From assembly GCA_934597125.1 (NCBI GenBank), contig CAKTQM010000052.1, positions 1 through 10,165 of the forward strand: 10,165 bases of DNA. Direction: 5' to 3'. Of this stretch, positions 1 through 5,915 are shown one piece after another; position 1 is the stretch's first letter, and each line of letters opens with the position of its first letter. The notes below the pieces were generated by a model that saw nothing but the letters and a program-made list of their open reading frames with translations, did not search any database and was not told the origin of the DNA. The position numbers and the translations under genes are program-made. The DNA comes from an uncultured Oscillospiraceae bacterium. GTDB lineage: Bacteria; Bacillota; Clostridia; Oscillospirales; Oscillospiraceae.

Positions 1-222
1 GCCCTGTACCTGCACTGCCTGCCCGCCGACATCACCGGTCTGAGCTGCGCCGAGGGCGAAGTGGACAACTCCGTGTTTGACCGCTACATCGTTCCCCTGT
101 ACAAGCAGGCTTCCTACAAGCCCTACATCATTGCCGCCATGATCTTCCTGGCTCAGGTGAAGGATCCCGTCAAGGCTCTGATGGAGCTGGACGAGACCAA
201 GGACACCCGCAAGATTTTCTAA
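1..222 (+). CDS. ygeW: Knotted carbamoyltransferase YgeW, C-terminal part (partial)
   Basis: The gene is cut by the window start; 73 codons remain, ending in TAA. The fragment contains the transcarbamylase signature HCLPAD (residues 5-10 of the fragment), in which the HCLP residues of ornithine/aspartate-type carbamoyltransferases bind carbamoyl phosphate and substrate. It continues with EGEVDNSVFDRY and ends with a hydrophobic helix PYIIAAMIFLAQVKDP. From memory, the spacing HCLPAD-x-TG-x-SC and the EGEV…SVFDRY stretch match YgeW-type knotted carbamoyltransferases rather than ArgF or PyrB. YgeW-type enzymes occur in anaerobic purine/urate catabolic clusters; the natural substrate is generally treated as uncertain, with a ureido compound from urate breakdown a reasonable candidate (inference). 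The next gene is carbamate kinase, which would use the carbamoyl phosphate made here. Naming as YgeW is likely; membership in the carbamoyltransferase superfamily is near certain. Confidence 0.82.
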   Translation, partial: ALYLHCLPADITGLSCAEGEVDNSVFDRYIVPLYKQASYKPYIIAAMIFLAQVKDPVKALMELDETKDTRKIF

Positions 223-234
223 TCAACTGACCCG

Positions 235-271
235 ATAGCGGGAGGGGATCTCCCCTCCCGCTATTATCCTG
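235..271 (+). terminator. Hairpin terminator after the carbamoyltransferase gene
   Basis: A perfect inverted repeat of 14 bp has arms at 235-248 and 251-264, beginning 13 bases after the stop codon. The top of the stem would open to a loop of about four bases. The 3' tail is T-rich but broken (TATCCTGTT), so this may be a weak or leaky terminator and transcription could continue into arcC. Confidence 0.6.
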
Positions 272-286
272 TTCATTCCCGCGACA

Positions 287-384
287 GTAGATCCGCAGGG
301 GCGGGGCTCTGCCCCGCCCGCCATACATCGGGCCGCCGGATTCCGAACGGGAGGGGCAGAGCCCCGCCCCTACGAACGATCTGC
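287..384. repeat. GC-rich palindromic repeat element between ygeW and arcC
   Basis: Two GC-rich hairpins in opposite orientation bracket about 30 bases of unrelated sequence. The left hairpin has arms 299-307 and 311-319 with loop TCT. The right hairpin has arms 349-357 and 361-369 with one A/G mismatch and loop AGA. The right unit is close to the reverse complement of the left one: both read AGGGGCGGGGCTCTGCCCC on one strand. The similarity extends outward as GTAGATC (287-293) against the reverse complement of 378-384 (GCAGATC). The whole is therefore an imperfect long inverted repeat of about 98 bp, with the shape of a REP/BIME or a very small MITE. It has no coding capacity. Its ends and family membership cannot be settled without looking for other genomic copies. 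Confidence 0.6.
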
Positions 385-406
385 CGTACCTCTGGCGGCA
401 GTATCG
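377..406 (+). other. Stem-loop in the arcC leader
   Basis: CTGCCG (381-386) pairs with CGGCAG (396-401), and CGAT/ATCG flanks extend the stem with one bulged T at 402. It lies between the palindromic repeat and the arcC ribosome binding site (AAAAAGGAGA, 421-430). No good -35/-10 pair was seen here, so arcC probably depends on upstream transcription. The hairpin may be the outer edge of the repeat element or an RNA processing/stability structure. Confidence 0.3.
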
Positions 407-440
407 TATTTTGCATTACAAAAAAGGAGAATGATCCGTT

Positions 441-1376
441 ATGTCTAAAAGAATCGTCATCGCACTGGGTGGCAACGCGCTGGGCAACACCGCCGCCGAG
501 CAGCTGCAGCTTGTCACCGAGACCGCAAAATCCATCGTGGATCTGATCGCCGCCGGCAACGAGGTGGTGGTGGCCCACGGCAACGGCCCCCAGGTGGGCA
601 TGATCAACCTGGGTCTCAGCACCGCCGCCGAGGCCAAGGCCATCAAGGCCGACATGCCCTTCCCCGAGTGCGGCGCCATGTCCGAGGGCTACATCGGCTA
701 CCATCTGCAGCAGGCCATCGGCAACGAGCTCCAGTCCCGCGGCATGAACAAGCCCGTGGCCACCATCGTCACCCAGACCGTTGTCTCCAAGGACGACCCC
801 GCCTTCCAGAATCCCACCAAGCCCGTGGGCGCTTTCTATGACAAGGCCACCGCCGACCGTATCGCCGCCGAGAAGGGCTATACCATGGTGGAGGACGCCG
901 GCCGCGGCTACCGTCAGGTTGTCCCCTCCCCCAAGCCTGTGGACATCGTGGAGAAGGCCTCCATCAAGACGCTGGTGGACGCCGGCCATGTGGTCATCGC
1001 CGTGGGCGGCGGCGGCATCCCTGTGGTACTGGAAAACGGCAAGCTGTCCGGCACCCCCGCCGTCATCGACAAGGACTTCGGCAGCGAGCTGCTGGCCGAG
1101 CTGCTGGACGCCGACATGCTCATCATCCTCACCGCCGTGGAGAAGGTAGCCATCAACTTCAACAAGCCCGACCAGAAGGGCCTGGACGACCTGACCCCCG
1201 CCGAGGCTTACAAATACATGGAGGAGAACCAGTTCGCCAAGGGCTCCATGCTGCCCAAGGTGCAGGCCGCTGTCAAGTTCGCCGAGTCCAAGCCCGGCCG
1301 CACCGCGCTGATCACCCTGCTGGAGAAGGCCAAAGACGGTATTGAGGGCAAGACAGGTACGCGCGTGCATCAGTAA
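441..1376 (+). CDS. arcC: Carbamate kinase
   Basis: The 311-residue protein has the usual length for carbamate kinase, the cytosolic amino-acid-kinase-fold enzyme that transfers phosphate from carbamoyl phosphate to ADP, giving ATP, ammonia and CO2. Visible motifs are the N-terminal ALGGNAL (residues 8-14), AHGNGPQVG (45-53), the CGAMSEGYIGYHLQ block, VSKDDPAFQNPTKPVG, the glycine-rich VIAVGGGGIPV, and IDKDFGSELLAELLDAD followed by ILTAVEKV. The C-terminus GIEGKTGT is normal for the family. The ATG start is supported by an AAAAAGGAGA ribosome binding site about 10 bases upstream. It follows a YgeW-type carbamoyltransferase, so it probably conserves energy from purine/ureido breakdown rather than from arginine; no arginine deiminase gene is visible. 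The last 39 bases, including the stop codon, are present a second time at 1487-1525. Confidence 0.95.
   Translation: MSKRIVIALGGNALGNTAAEQLQLVTETAKSIVDLIAAGNEVVVAHGNGPQVGMINLGLSTAAEAKAIKADMPFPECGAMSEGYIGYHLQQAIGNELQSRGMNKPVATIVTQTVVSKDDPAFQNPTKPVGAFYDKATADRIAAEKGYTMVEDAGRGYRQVVPSPKPVDIVEKASIKTLVDAGHVVIAVGGGGIPVVLENGKLSGTPAVIDKDFGSELLAELLDADMLIILTAVEKVAINFNKPDQKGLDDLTPAEAYKYMEENQFAKGSMLPKVQAAVKFAESKPGRTALITLLEKAKDGIEGKTGTRVHQ
1338..1376 (+). repeat. Direct repeat copy 1: 3' end of arcC
   Basis: This is the segment from the GGT codon for Gly300 through the TAA of carbamate kinase. It recurs at 1487-1525 with 36 of 39 bases identical. Both copies encode GIEGKTGTRVHQ followed by a stop. Confidence 0.85.
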
Positions 1377-1418
1377 TGCCGTGCCCTCCACAGGATGATC
1401 AATGATCCGGGTTTCCGG

Positions 1419-1496
1419 CCTCAATACCGTCCTGTTTCAATTATGGGCCTTTCGCGCAGCGAAAGCGCCATGCGGCGCTGCCGCATGGTATTGAGG
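1419..1496. repeat. Palindromic element with nested hairpins (REP/BIME-like)
   Basis: The outer arms CCTCAATACC (1419-1428) and GGTATTGAGG (1487-1496) are perfect 10-bp inverted repeats. Inside are two hairpins: CTTTCG/CGAAAG (1449-1454 with 1460-1465) and a perfect 9-bp stem at 1468-1476 with 1480-1488, loop GCT. As RNA or single-stranded DNA this could fold as a branched structure, though the last two bases of the inner hairpin overlap the outer arm. The left arm extended to 1431 is the exact reverse complement of 1335-1347 inside arcC (13 of 13 bases). There is no coding content. Confidence 0.55.
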
Positions 1497-1525
1497 GCAA
1501 AACAGGTACGCGCGTCCATCAATAA
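1487..1525 (+). repeat. Direct repeat copy 2: displaced arcC 3' end
   Basis: This is 36 of 39 bases identical to 1338-1376. The three differences are AAG to AAA (Lys), GTG to GTC (Val) and CAG to CAA (Gln), all silent third-position changes, and the stop codon is kept. The copy has no start codon, no matching upstream arcC sequence, and is out of frame with arcC. It reads as the leftover end of another arcC allele or paralogue rather than a random duplication. Confidence 0.85.
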
Positions 1526-1623
1526 CCCCTCGCCGGAACCGTTTTCACTTATTTTAGCTATCTTTCCATCTGTATTTCTAATGGCAGAAGCATCAAAAAA
1601 CTATCAGGAATCCAGAATTTTAG

Positions 1624-1652
1624 TTGAAATTTCCGCGGACATCCTATATAAT
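1624..1652 (+). promoter_or_regulatory. Sigma-A-type promoter of the binding-protein gene
   Basis: The -35 box is TTGAAA (1624-1629) and the -10 box is a perfect TATAAT (1647-1652), separated by 17 bp. Transcription would start near 1659, leaving a leader of about 114 bases. The spacer contains an 8-bp perfect palindrome, TCCGCGGA (1632-1639), which could be a regulator half-contact or chance. Confidence 0.8.
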
Positions 1653-1680
1653 ACTTTTGTAACAATTCCATAGCCCCATG

Positions 1681-1707
1681 TGAATGCCGGATTCTATCCG
1701 TTATTCA
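1681..1707 (+). other. Stem-loop in the 5' leader of the binding-protein mRNA
   Basis: TGAAT (1681-1685) pairs with ATTCA (1703-1707), and CGGAT (1688-1692) pairs with ATCCG (1696-1700) across loop TCT, with a 2x2 internal loop between. It lies about 22 bases after the predicted transcription start and about 50 bases before the ribosome binding site. I do not recognise the conserved core of the purine riboswitch or of another named riboswitch here. Confidence 0.4.
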
Positions 1708-1772
1708 GGCGGGCGGCAAATTTTATCCTTACCTTCAGCCGCACGTCATATATTTTAAGGAGGAAAACAAGA

Positions 1773-3020
1773 ATGAAGAAGTTCCTTGCGTTGATCCTCG
1801 CCCTGGTCATGGCTCTGAGCCTGGTGGCCTGCGGCGGCGGCAATGACACCCCCAGCACCGACGACAACAATAATGCCGAAGGCGCTAAGGTCAAGGTCGG
1901 TTTCATCACCCTGCATGATGAAAACTCCACCTATGACCTCAACTTCATCAACGGCGCCAAGGAAGCCATCGCTGCCCTGGGTCTGACCGAGGATGATTAC
2001 ATCCTGAAGACCAACGTTCCCGAGGGTCAGGAGTGCTACGAGGCCGCTGTTGACATGGTCGATAAGGGCTGCAACATCATCTTCGCCGACAGCTTCGGTC
2101 ATGAGCCTTACATGATCCAGGCCGCTCAGGAGTTCCCTGAGGTCCAGTTCTGCCACTCCACCGGCACCCGCGCTCACACCGAGGGTCTGGCCAACTACCA
2201 CAACGCCTTCGCTTCCATCTATGAGGGCCGTTACCTGGCCGGTATCGCTGCTGGTCTGAAGCTGAACGAGATGATCGAGAACGGCACCGAGATCAACGGC
2301 ACCAAGGTCACCGCCGAGAACGCCAAGATCGGCTACGTTGGCGCTTTCACCTACGCCGAAGTGGTTTCCGGTTACACCTCTTTCTTCCTGGGCGCCCGCT
2401 CCGTCTGCCCCACCGTCACCATGGACGTGACCTTCACCGGCAGCTGGTATGATGAGGCTCTGGAGAAGGAAGGCGCTCAGAAGCTGATCGACGGCGGCTG
2501 CAACCTGATCAGCCAGCACGCTGACTCCCTGGGTGCTCCTACCGCCTGCGAGAACGCCGGTGTTCCCAACGTTTCCTACAACGGCTCCACCAAGGAAGCT
2601 GCTCCCAACACCTACATCGTTTCTTCCCGCATCAACTGGGCTCCTTACTATCAGTATGCGATCCAGTGCGTCATTGATGGCACCGCCATTGATACCGACT
2701 GGACTGGCACCCTGGCCACCGGCTCCGTGGTTCTGACCGAGATCAATGACGCCGTTGCCGCTGCCGGCACCGCTGACGCCATTGCCGAGGCTACCGCCAA
2801 GCTGGAGTCCGGCGAGCTCCACGTCTATGACTGCTCCACCTTCACCGTGAAGGGCGAGAACCTGACCTCCTACATGGCCGACGTCGATACCGACGCTGAC
2901 TACACCCCCGACACCGAGGTCGTGCATGACGGTTACTTCGCTGAGTCCGAGTTCCGTTCCGCTCCTTACTTCGATCTGGAGATCGACGGCATCACCCGTC
3001 TGGATGTTAACTTCGGCTAA
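1773..3020 (+). CDS. BMP-family (nucleoside/purine) ABC transporter substrate-binding lipoprotein
   Basis: The 415-residue lipoprotein is the extracellular ligand-binding part of the importer encoded just downstream. The start is the ATG at 1773, preceded by TAAGGAGGA (1756-1764) at 8 bases; the frame stays open upstream to a GTG at 1680, but that extension would spoil the signal peptide. Residues 1-19 form a lipoprotein signal (MKK then a leucine/alanine core) and the lipobox LVAC places the acylated cysteine at residue 20. A short Asn/Asp/Ser/Thr-rich linker follows. The mature protein begins VKVGFITLHDENSTYDLNF, typical of the PnrA/TmpC/Med (Bmp) family of periplasmic-binding-fold proteins. 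Known members bind purine nucleosides; some clostridial relatives sit in xanthine/urate clusters. The gene has its own promoter and terminator, and it uses GCT, GGT and CGT codons more than its neighbours, both fitting high expression. The exact ligand is not readable. Confidence 0.92.
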   Translation: MKKFLALILALVMALSLVACGGGNDTPSTDDNNNAEGAKVKVGFITLHDENSTYDLNFINGAKEAIAALGLTEDDYILKTNVPEGQECYEAAVDMVDKGCNIIFADSFGHEPYMIQAAQEFPEVQFCHSTGTRAHTEGLANYHNAFASIYEGRYLAGIAAGLKLNEMIENGTEINGTKVTAENAKIGYVGAFTYAEVVSGYTSFFLGARSVCPTVTMDVTFTGSWYDEALEKEGAQKLIDGGCNLISQHADSLGAPTACENAGVPNVSYNGSTKEAAPNTYIVSSRINWAPYYQYAIQCVIDGTAIDTDWTGTLATGSVVLTEINDAVAAAGTADAIAEATAKLESGELHVYDCSTFTVKGENLTSYMADVDTDADYTPDTEVVHDGYFAESEFRSAPYFDLEIDGITRLDVNFG

Positions 3021-3036
3021 TATCTGATTTTTCAAC

Positions 3037-3077
3037 AAAAAAGAGGTTGGACTGCATCGCAGTCCAACCTCTTTTTT
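3037..3077 (+). terminator. Strong intrinsic terminator after the binding-protein gene
   Basis: A perfect 18-bp stem (3037-3054 with 3060-3077) has loop CATCG and ends in six T residues, starting 17 bases after the stop codon. The matching A run on the 5' side means it could also work on the opposite strand. It would separate transcription of the binding protein from the ATPase and permeases. Confidence 0.93.
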
Positions 3078-3192
3078 GCCCTGTTTTTTCCTCTCCCGCA
3101 ACACTTTTGACGATTCTTACAAAGGATTTTCTTCTTTCTTGTATAAGCTTACATTCTTTGTGTAAACCTGACAAATTTTTTGTTAATTTTGA

Positions 3193-3221
3193 TTTACAAC
3201 GTTCCGTGTTTGTGCTAAAAT
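3193..3221 (+). promoter_or_regulatory. Promoter of the ATPase-permease operon
   Basis: The -35 box TTTACA (3193-3198) and -10 box TAAAAT (3216-3221) are 17 bp apart, with an extended TG motif (3213-3214) before the -10. Transcription would start near 3228, giving a leader of about 68 bases. The upstream sequence (3120-3192) is very AT-rich, which may act as an UP element, and contains ACAAA-TTT-TTTGT (3171-3183), a small palindrome of unknown meaning. Confidence 0.75.
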
Positions 3222-3295
3222 AAAGTGTATGGAATTTAGCCCCGGCGTGCTACGAGGTGTTGCAGCCATCTGCGCCGAAAGAAAGGATGACAGCC

Positions 3296-4831
3296 TTGGA
3301 AAACAAATGCGCGATCAAAATGGAGAATATCACCAAGCGCTTCGGTTCCGTGGTGGCCAATAACGCCATCAACATGGAGCTGCGCGAGGGTGAGATCCTG
3401 TCTCTGCTGGGCGAAAACGGCAGCGGCAAGACCACTCTGATGAATATGCTCTCCGGCATCTACTTCCCTGATGAGGGACAAATTTACATCCACGACAAGC
3501 CCGTTACCATTGCCTCCCCCAAGGACGCATTCGACCTGGGCATCGGCATGATCCACCAGCACTTCAAGCTGGTCGATCTGTTCACCGCCACCGAGAATAT
3601 CATTCTGGGTCTGGAGGGCAAGCTGGATCTGAACAACGCCCGTAAAAAGGTCAAGGATATCTGCGACAAATACGGCTTTGACATTGATCCCGACATGAAG
3701 ATCTACGACATGTCCGTCTCCCAGAAGCAGACGGTGGAGATCGTGAAGGTGCTGTACCGCGGCGCCGACATCCTGATCCTGGACGAGCCCACCGCCGTGC
3801 TGACCCCTCAGGAAACTGACAAGCTGTTCGCCGTCATGCGCAACATGAAGGCTGACGGCAAGTCCCTCATCATCATCACCCATAAGCTGCACGAGGTGCT
3901 GGACGTGTCCGACCGTGTGGCCGTGCTGCGCAAGGGCGAGTATATCGGCGACGTGATGACCAAGGACGCCGACCAGCAGTCCCTGACCGATATGATGGTG
4001 GGCCATAGCGTCACCCTGAATATCGACCGTCCCATACCTGTCAACGTCACCCCCCGTTTGAAACTGGACGGCCTGACGGTGTTTGACGAGCTGGGCGTCA
4101 AGCGTCTGGACAACGTCAGCTTCACCATCAACGCCGGAGAGGTGCTGGGCGTGGCCGGCGTGGCCGGTTCCGGTCAGCGTGAGCTGCTGGAATCCATCGC
4201 GGGTCTGTACCCCATCCAGTCCGGCTCCGTCACCTTCTATCCCCCCGAAAGCGACACGCCGGAGGAGCTGGCCGGCAAGGATCCCATGGACATCCGCAAG
4301 GCCGGCATTGCCATGAGCTTTGTCCCCGAGGATCGTCTGGGCATGGGCCTGGTGGGCTCCATGGGTATGACCGGCAACATGATGCTGCGCTCCTGGCGTA
4401 AGGGCAACAGCATCTTCCTGAACCGCAAGGATCCCGAGGCGCTGGCCCAGCGTATCTGGCAGGAGCTGGAGGTCGTCACCCCCAGCACCAACTTCCCCGT
4501 CCGCCGTATGTCCGGCGGTAACGTGCAGAAGGTGCTGGTGGGCCGCGAGATTGCCCAGCAGCCCTCCGTGCTGATGACCGCCTACGCTGTCCGCGGTCTG
4601 GATATCAATACATCCTATACCATTTACAATCTGCTGACCGAGCAGAAGATGAAGGGCGTGGCCGTCGTTTATGTCGGCGAGGATCTGGACGTGCTGCTGG
4701 AGCTGTGCGACCGGATCGTGGTGCTCTGCGGCGGGCAGGTGTCCGGCGTGGTGGACGCCCGCACCACCAACAAACTGGAAGTGGGCGCGTTGATGACCCG
4801 CATCGGAGGAGGCGTAACGGAACATGCGTAA
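3296..4831 (+). CDS. Nucleoside ABC importer ATP-binding protein (two ABC domains)
   Basis: The 511-residue cytoplasmic ATPase has two fused nucleotide-binding domains, as in NupO/RbsA-type importers, and powers the two permeases that follow. I chose the TTG start at 3296 because AAAGGA (3282-3287) lies 8 bases before it; ATG 3287 sits directly on that site, and GTG 3257 has no visible site. Domain 1 (about residues 7-235) has Walker A GENGSGKTT (39-47), the Q-loop Gln near 88, an altered signature MSVSQKQ (139-145), Walker B ILILDEP (159-165) and switch His 196. Domain 2 (about 255-500) has GVAGSGQRE (288-296) in place of Walker A, lacking the usual Lys, an intact signature MSGGN (405-409), and MTAYAVRGLD where the family normally has a PTRGLD motif. 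Loss of catalytic residues in domain 2 is common in this family, leaving one active ATP site; the AVRGLD change is a further departure. The gene overlaps the next by 8 bases. Confidence 0.93.
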   Translation: MENKCAIKMENITKRFGSVVANNAINMELREGEILSLLGENGSGKTTLMNMLSGIYFPDEGQIYIHDKPVTIASPKDAFDLGIGMIHQHFKLVDLFTATENIILGLEGKLDLNNARKKVKDICDKYGFDIDPDMKIYDMSVSQKQTVEIVKVLYRGADILILDEPTAVLTPQETDKLFAVMRNMKADGKSLIIITHKLHEVLDVSDRVAVLRKGEYIGDVMTKDADQQSLTDMMVGHSVTLNIDRPIPVNVTPRLKLDGLTVFDELGVKRLDNVSFTINAGEVLGVAGVAGSGQRELLESIAGLYPIQSGSVTFYPPESDTPEELAGKDPMDIRKAGIAMSFVPEDRLGMGLVGSMGMTGNMMLRSWRKGNSIFLNRKDPEALAQRIWQELEVVTPSTNFPVRRMSGGNVQKVLVGREIAQQPSVLMTAYAVRGLDINTSYTIYNLLTEQKMKGVAVVYVGEDLDVLLELCDRIVVLCGGQVSGVVDARTTNKLEVGALMTRIGGGVTEHA

Positions 4832-5912
4832 ACAATCTCTTTTTCAGATCTCCAAGCGTGACACCCTTCCTCTGGGCAAGGCACTGCTGATCCGCGGCGG
4901 CATTCTGCTGCTGGCGCTGATCTTCTGCGGCCTGATCACCACGCTGCTGACCGGCCAGAACCCCATCAGCGTGTACGGCACCATCCTGTCCGGCGCCTTC
5001 GGCACCGGCCGCCGCATCGGCGTAACCATCCGCAACGTAGCCATCCTGCTGGGTATCTCTCTGGCCGTGACCCCCGCCTTCAAGATGCGCTTCTGGAACA
5101 TCGGCGCCGAGGGTCAGACCCTGATCGGCTGTCTGGCCACCACCGCCTGCATGATCACTCTGGGCGACAAGCTGCCCAGCGCAGCGCTGATCATCGTGTC
5201 CCTGATCGCCGCCCTGCTGGCCGGCGCCCTGTGGGGCTTCCTGCCCGCGTTCTTCAAGGCCAAGTGGAACACCAACGAAACGCTGTTCACCCTGATGATG
5301 AACTACATCGCCATGCAGCTGGCCTCCTTCTTTATCATCATCTGGGAGGTGCCCAAGGGCGCCGGTAAGATCGGTATTATCAACCAGTCCACCCACGCCG
5401 GCTGGCTGCCGGAGATCGGCAACGCCTATCTGCTGCCCGTCCTGATCGTGGTGATCATGACCGGTCTGATGTACATTTATCTGCAGTACAGCAAGCACGG
5501 CTACGAGATCGCCGTAGTGGGCGAAAGCCATCGCACCGCCAGCTACGCCGGTATCAAGGTGGATCGTGTCATCATCCGCACCATGGTGCTCTCCGGCGCC
5601 ATGTGCGCCTTCATCGGCTTTATGCTGACCTCCGGCGTCGATCACACCCTGACTACCACTATCGTGGACAGCCGCGGCTTCACCGCCGTCATGGTGTCCT
5701 GGATGTCCAAGTTCAATCCCTTCATCATGATCGCCGCCTCCCTGCTGCTGGTAACCATGGATCGCGGCGCCAGCGAGGTGTCCAGCGCACTGGGCCTGAA
5801 CCACTCCTTCGCGGATATTCTGACCGGTATCATCCTGTTCTTCATCATTGCTACCGAGTTCTTCATCACCTACAAAGTCACCCTGCGTAAGAACAGCAAG
5901 AAGGAGGCGTAA
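4824..5912 (+). CDS. Nucleoside ABC importer permease, first subunit
   Basis: The 362-residue integral membrane protein belongs to the branched-chain amino acid/ribose/nucleoside permease family (BPD_transp_2), like NupP of Bacillus. About eight or more hydrophobic segments are visible, the first at residues 21-43. The loop MRFWNIGAEGQTLIG and the cytoplasmic GYEIAVVGESHRTASYAGI, the ATPase-coupling region of this family, are clear. The N-terminus is basic (MRKQ…SKRD), followed by a first membrane segment and a P-I-S-V-Y-G-T motif common to these subunits. The start codon lies 8 bases inside the ATPase gene, with GGAGGAGG (4805-4812) about 11 bases upstream, so translation is coupled. It would pair with the next gene product to form the membrane pore for purine nucleosides or related ligands. 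Confidence 0.92.
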   Translation: MRKQSLFQISKRDTLPLGKALLIRGGILLLALIFCGLITTLLTGQNPISVYGTILSGAFGTGRRIGVTIRNVAILLGISLAVTPAFKMRFWNIGAEGQTLIGCLATTACMITLGDKLPSAALIIVSLIAALLAGALWGFLPAFFKAKWNTNETLFTLMMNYIAMQLASFFIIIWEVPKGAGKIGIINQSTHAGWLPEIGNAYLLPVLIVVIMTGLMYIYLQYSKHGYEIAVVGESHRTASYAGIKVDRVIIRTMVLSGAMCAFIGFMLTSGVDHTLTTTIVDSRGFTAVMVSWMSKFNPFIMIAASLLLVTMDRGASEVSSALGLNHSFADILTGIILFFIIATEFFITYKVTLRKNSKKEA

Positions 5913-5915
5913 CGG

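Larger units (their letters stand above)
1377..1772. other. Long non-coding gap between arcC and the binding-protein gene
   Basis: This stretch of about 400 bases has no convincing gene. A 92-codon open frame at 1395-1673 runs through repeats and across the promoter and resembles no family I recognise. In order the gap holds an inverted copy of part of the arcC end (1419-1431), two hairpins (1446-1488), the second copy of the arcC 3' end (1487-1525), an AT-rich stretch with nothing recognisable (1526-1623), a promoter (1624-1652), and a transcribed leader with a stem-loop and ribosome binding site (about 1659-1772). No hairpin followed by a T run marks the end of the arcC transcript. Confidence 0.7.

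Noticed and set aside
273..1424. 383-codon open frame on the minus strand over arcC
   Set aside because: It mirrors the codon bias of arcC, gives a low-complexity Gly/His/Leu/Val-rich protein, and runs through the palindromic repeat. It has no family motifs.
1377..1525. Complete insertion sequence flanked by a 39-bp target duplication
   Set aside because: The insert is only 110 bases with no transposase, 39 bp is far longer than usual target duplications, and the copies differ by synonymous changes.
1395..1673. 92-codon plus-strand open frame between arcC and the binding-protein gene
   Set aside because: It runs through the repeats and over the promoter's -35/-10 boxes, has no ribosome binding site that I can see, and reads the arcC-end copy in a different frame.
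1680..1772. N-terminal extension of the binding protein from GTG 1680
   Set aside because: It would bury the lipoprotein signal peptide. The ATG at 1773 has an ideal ribosome binding site and gives a standard signal with lipobox.
1655..1772. Purine riboswitch in the leader
   Set aside because: The three-way junction with conserved loop sequences was not found; only one simple stem-loop is clear.
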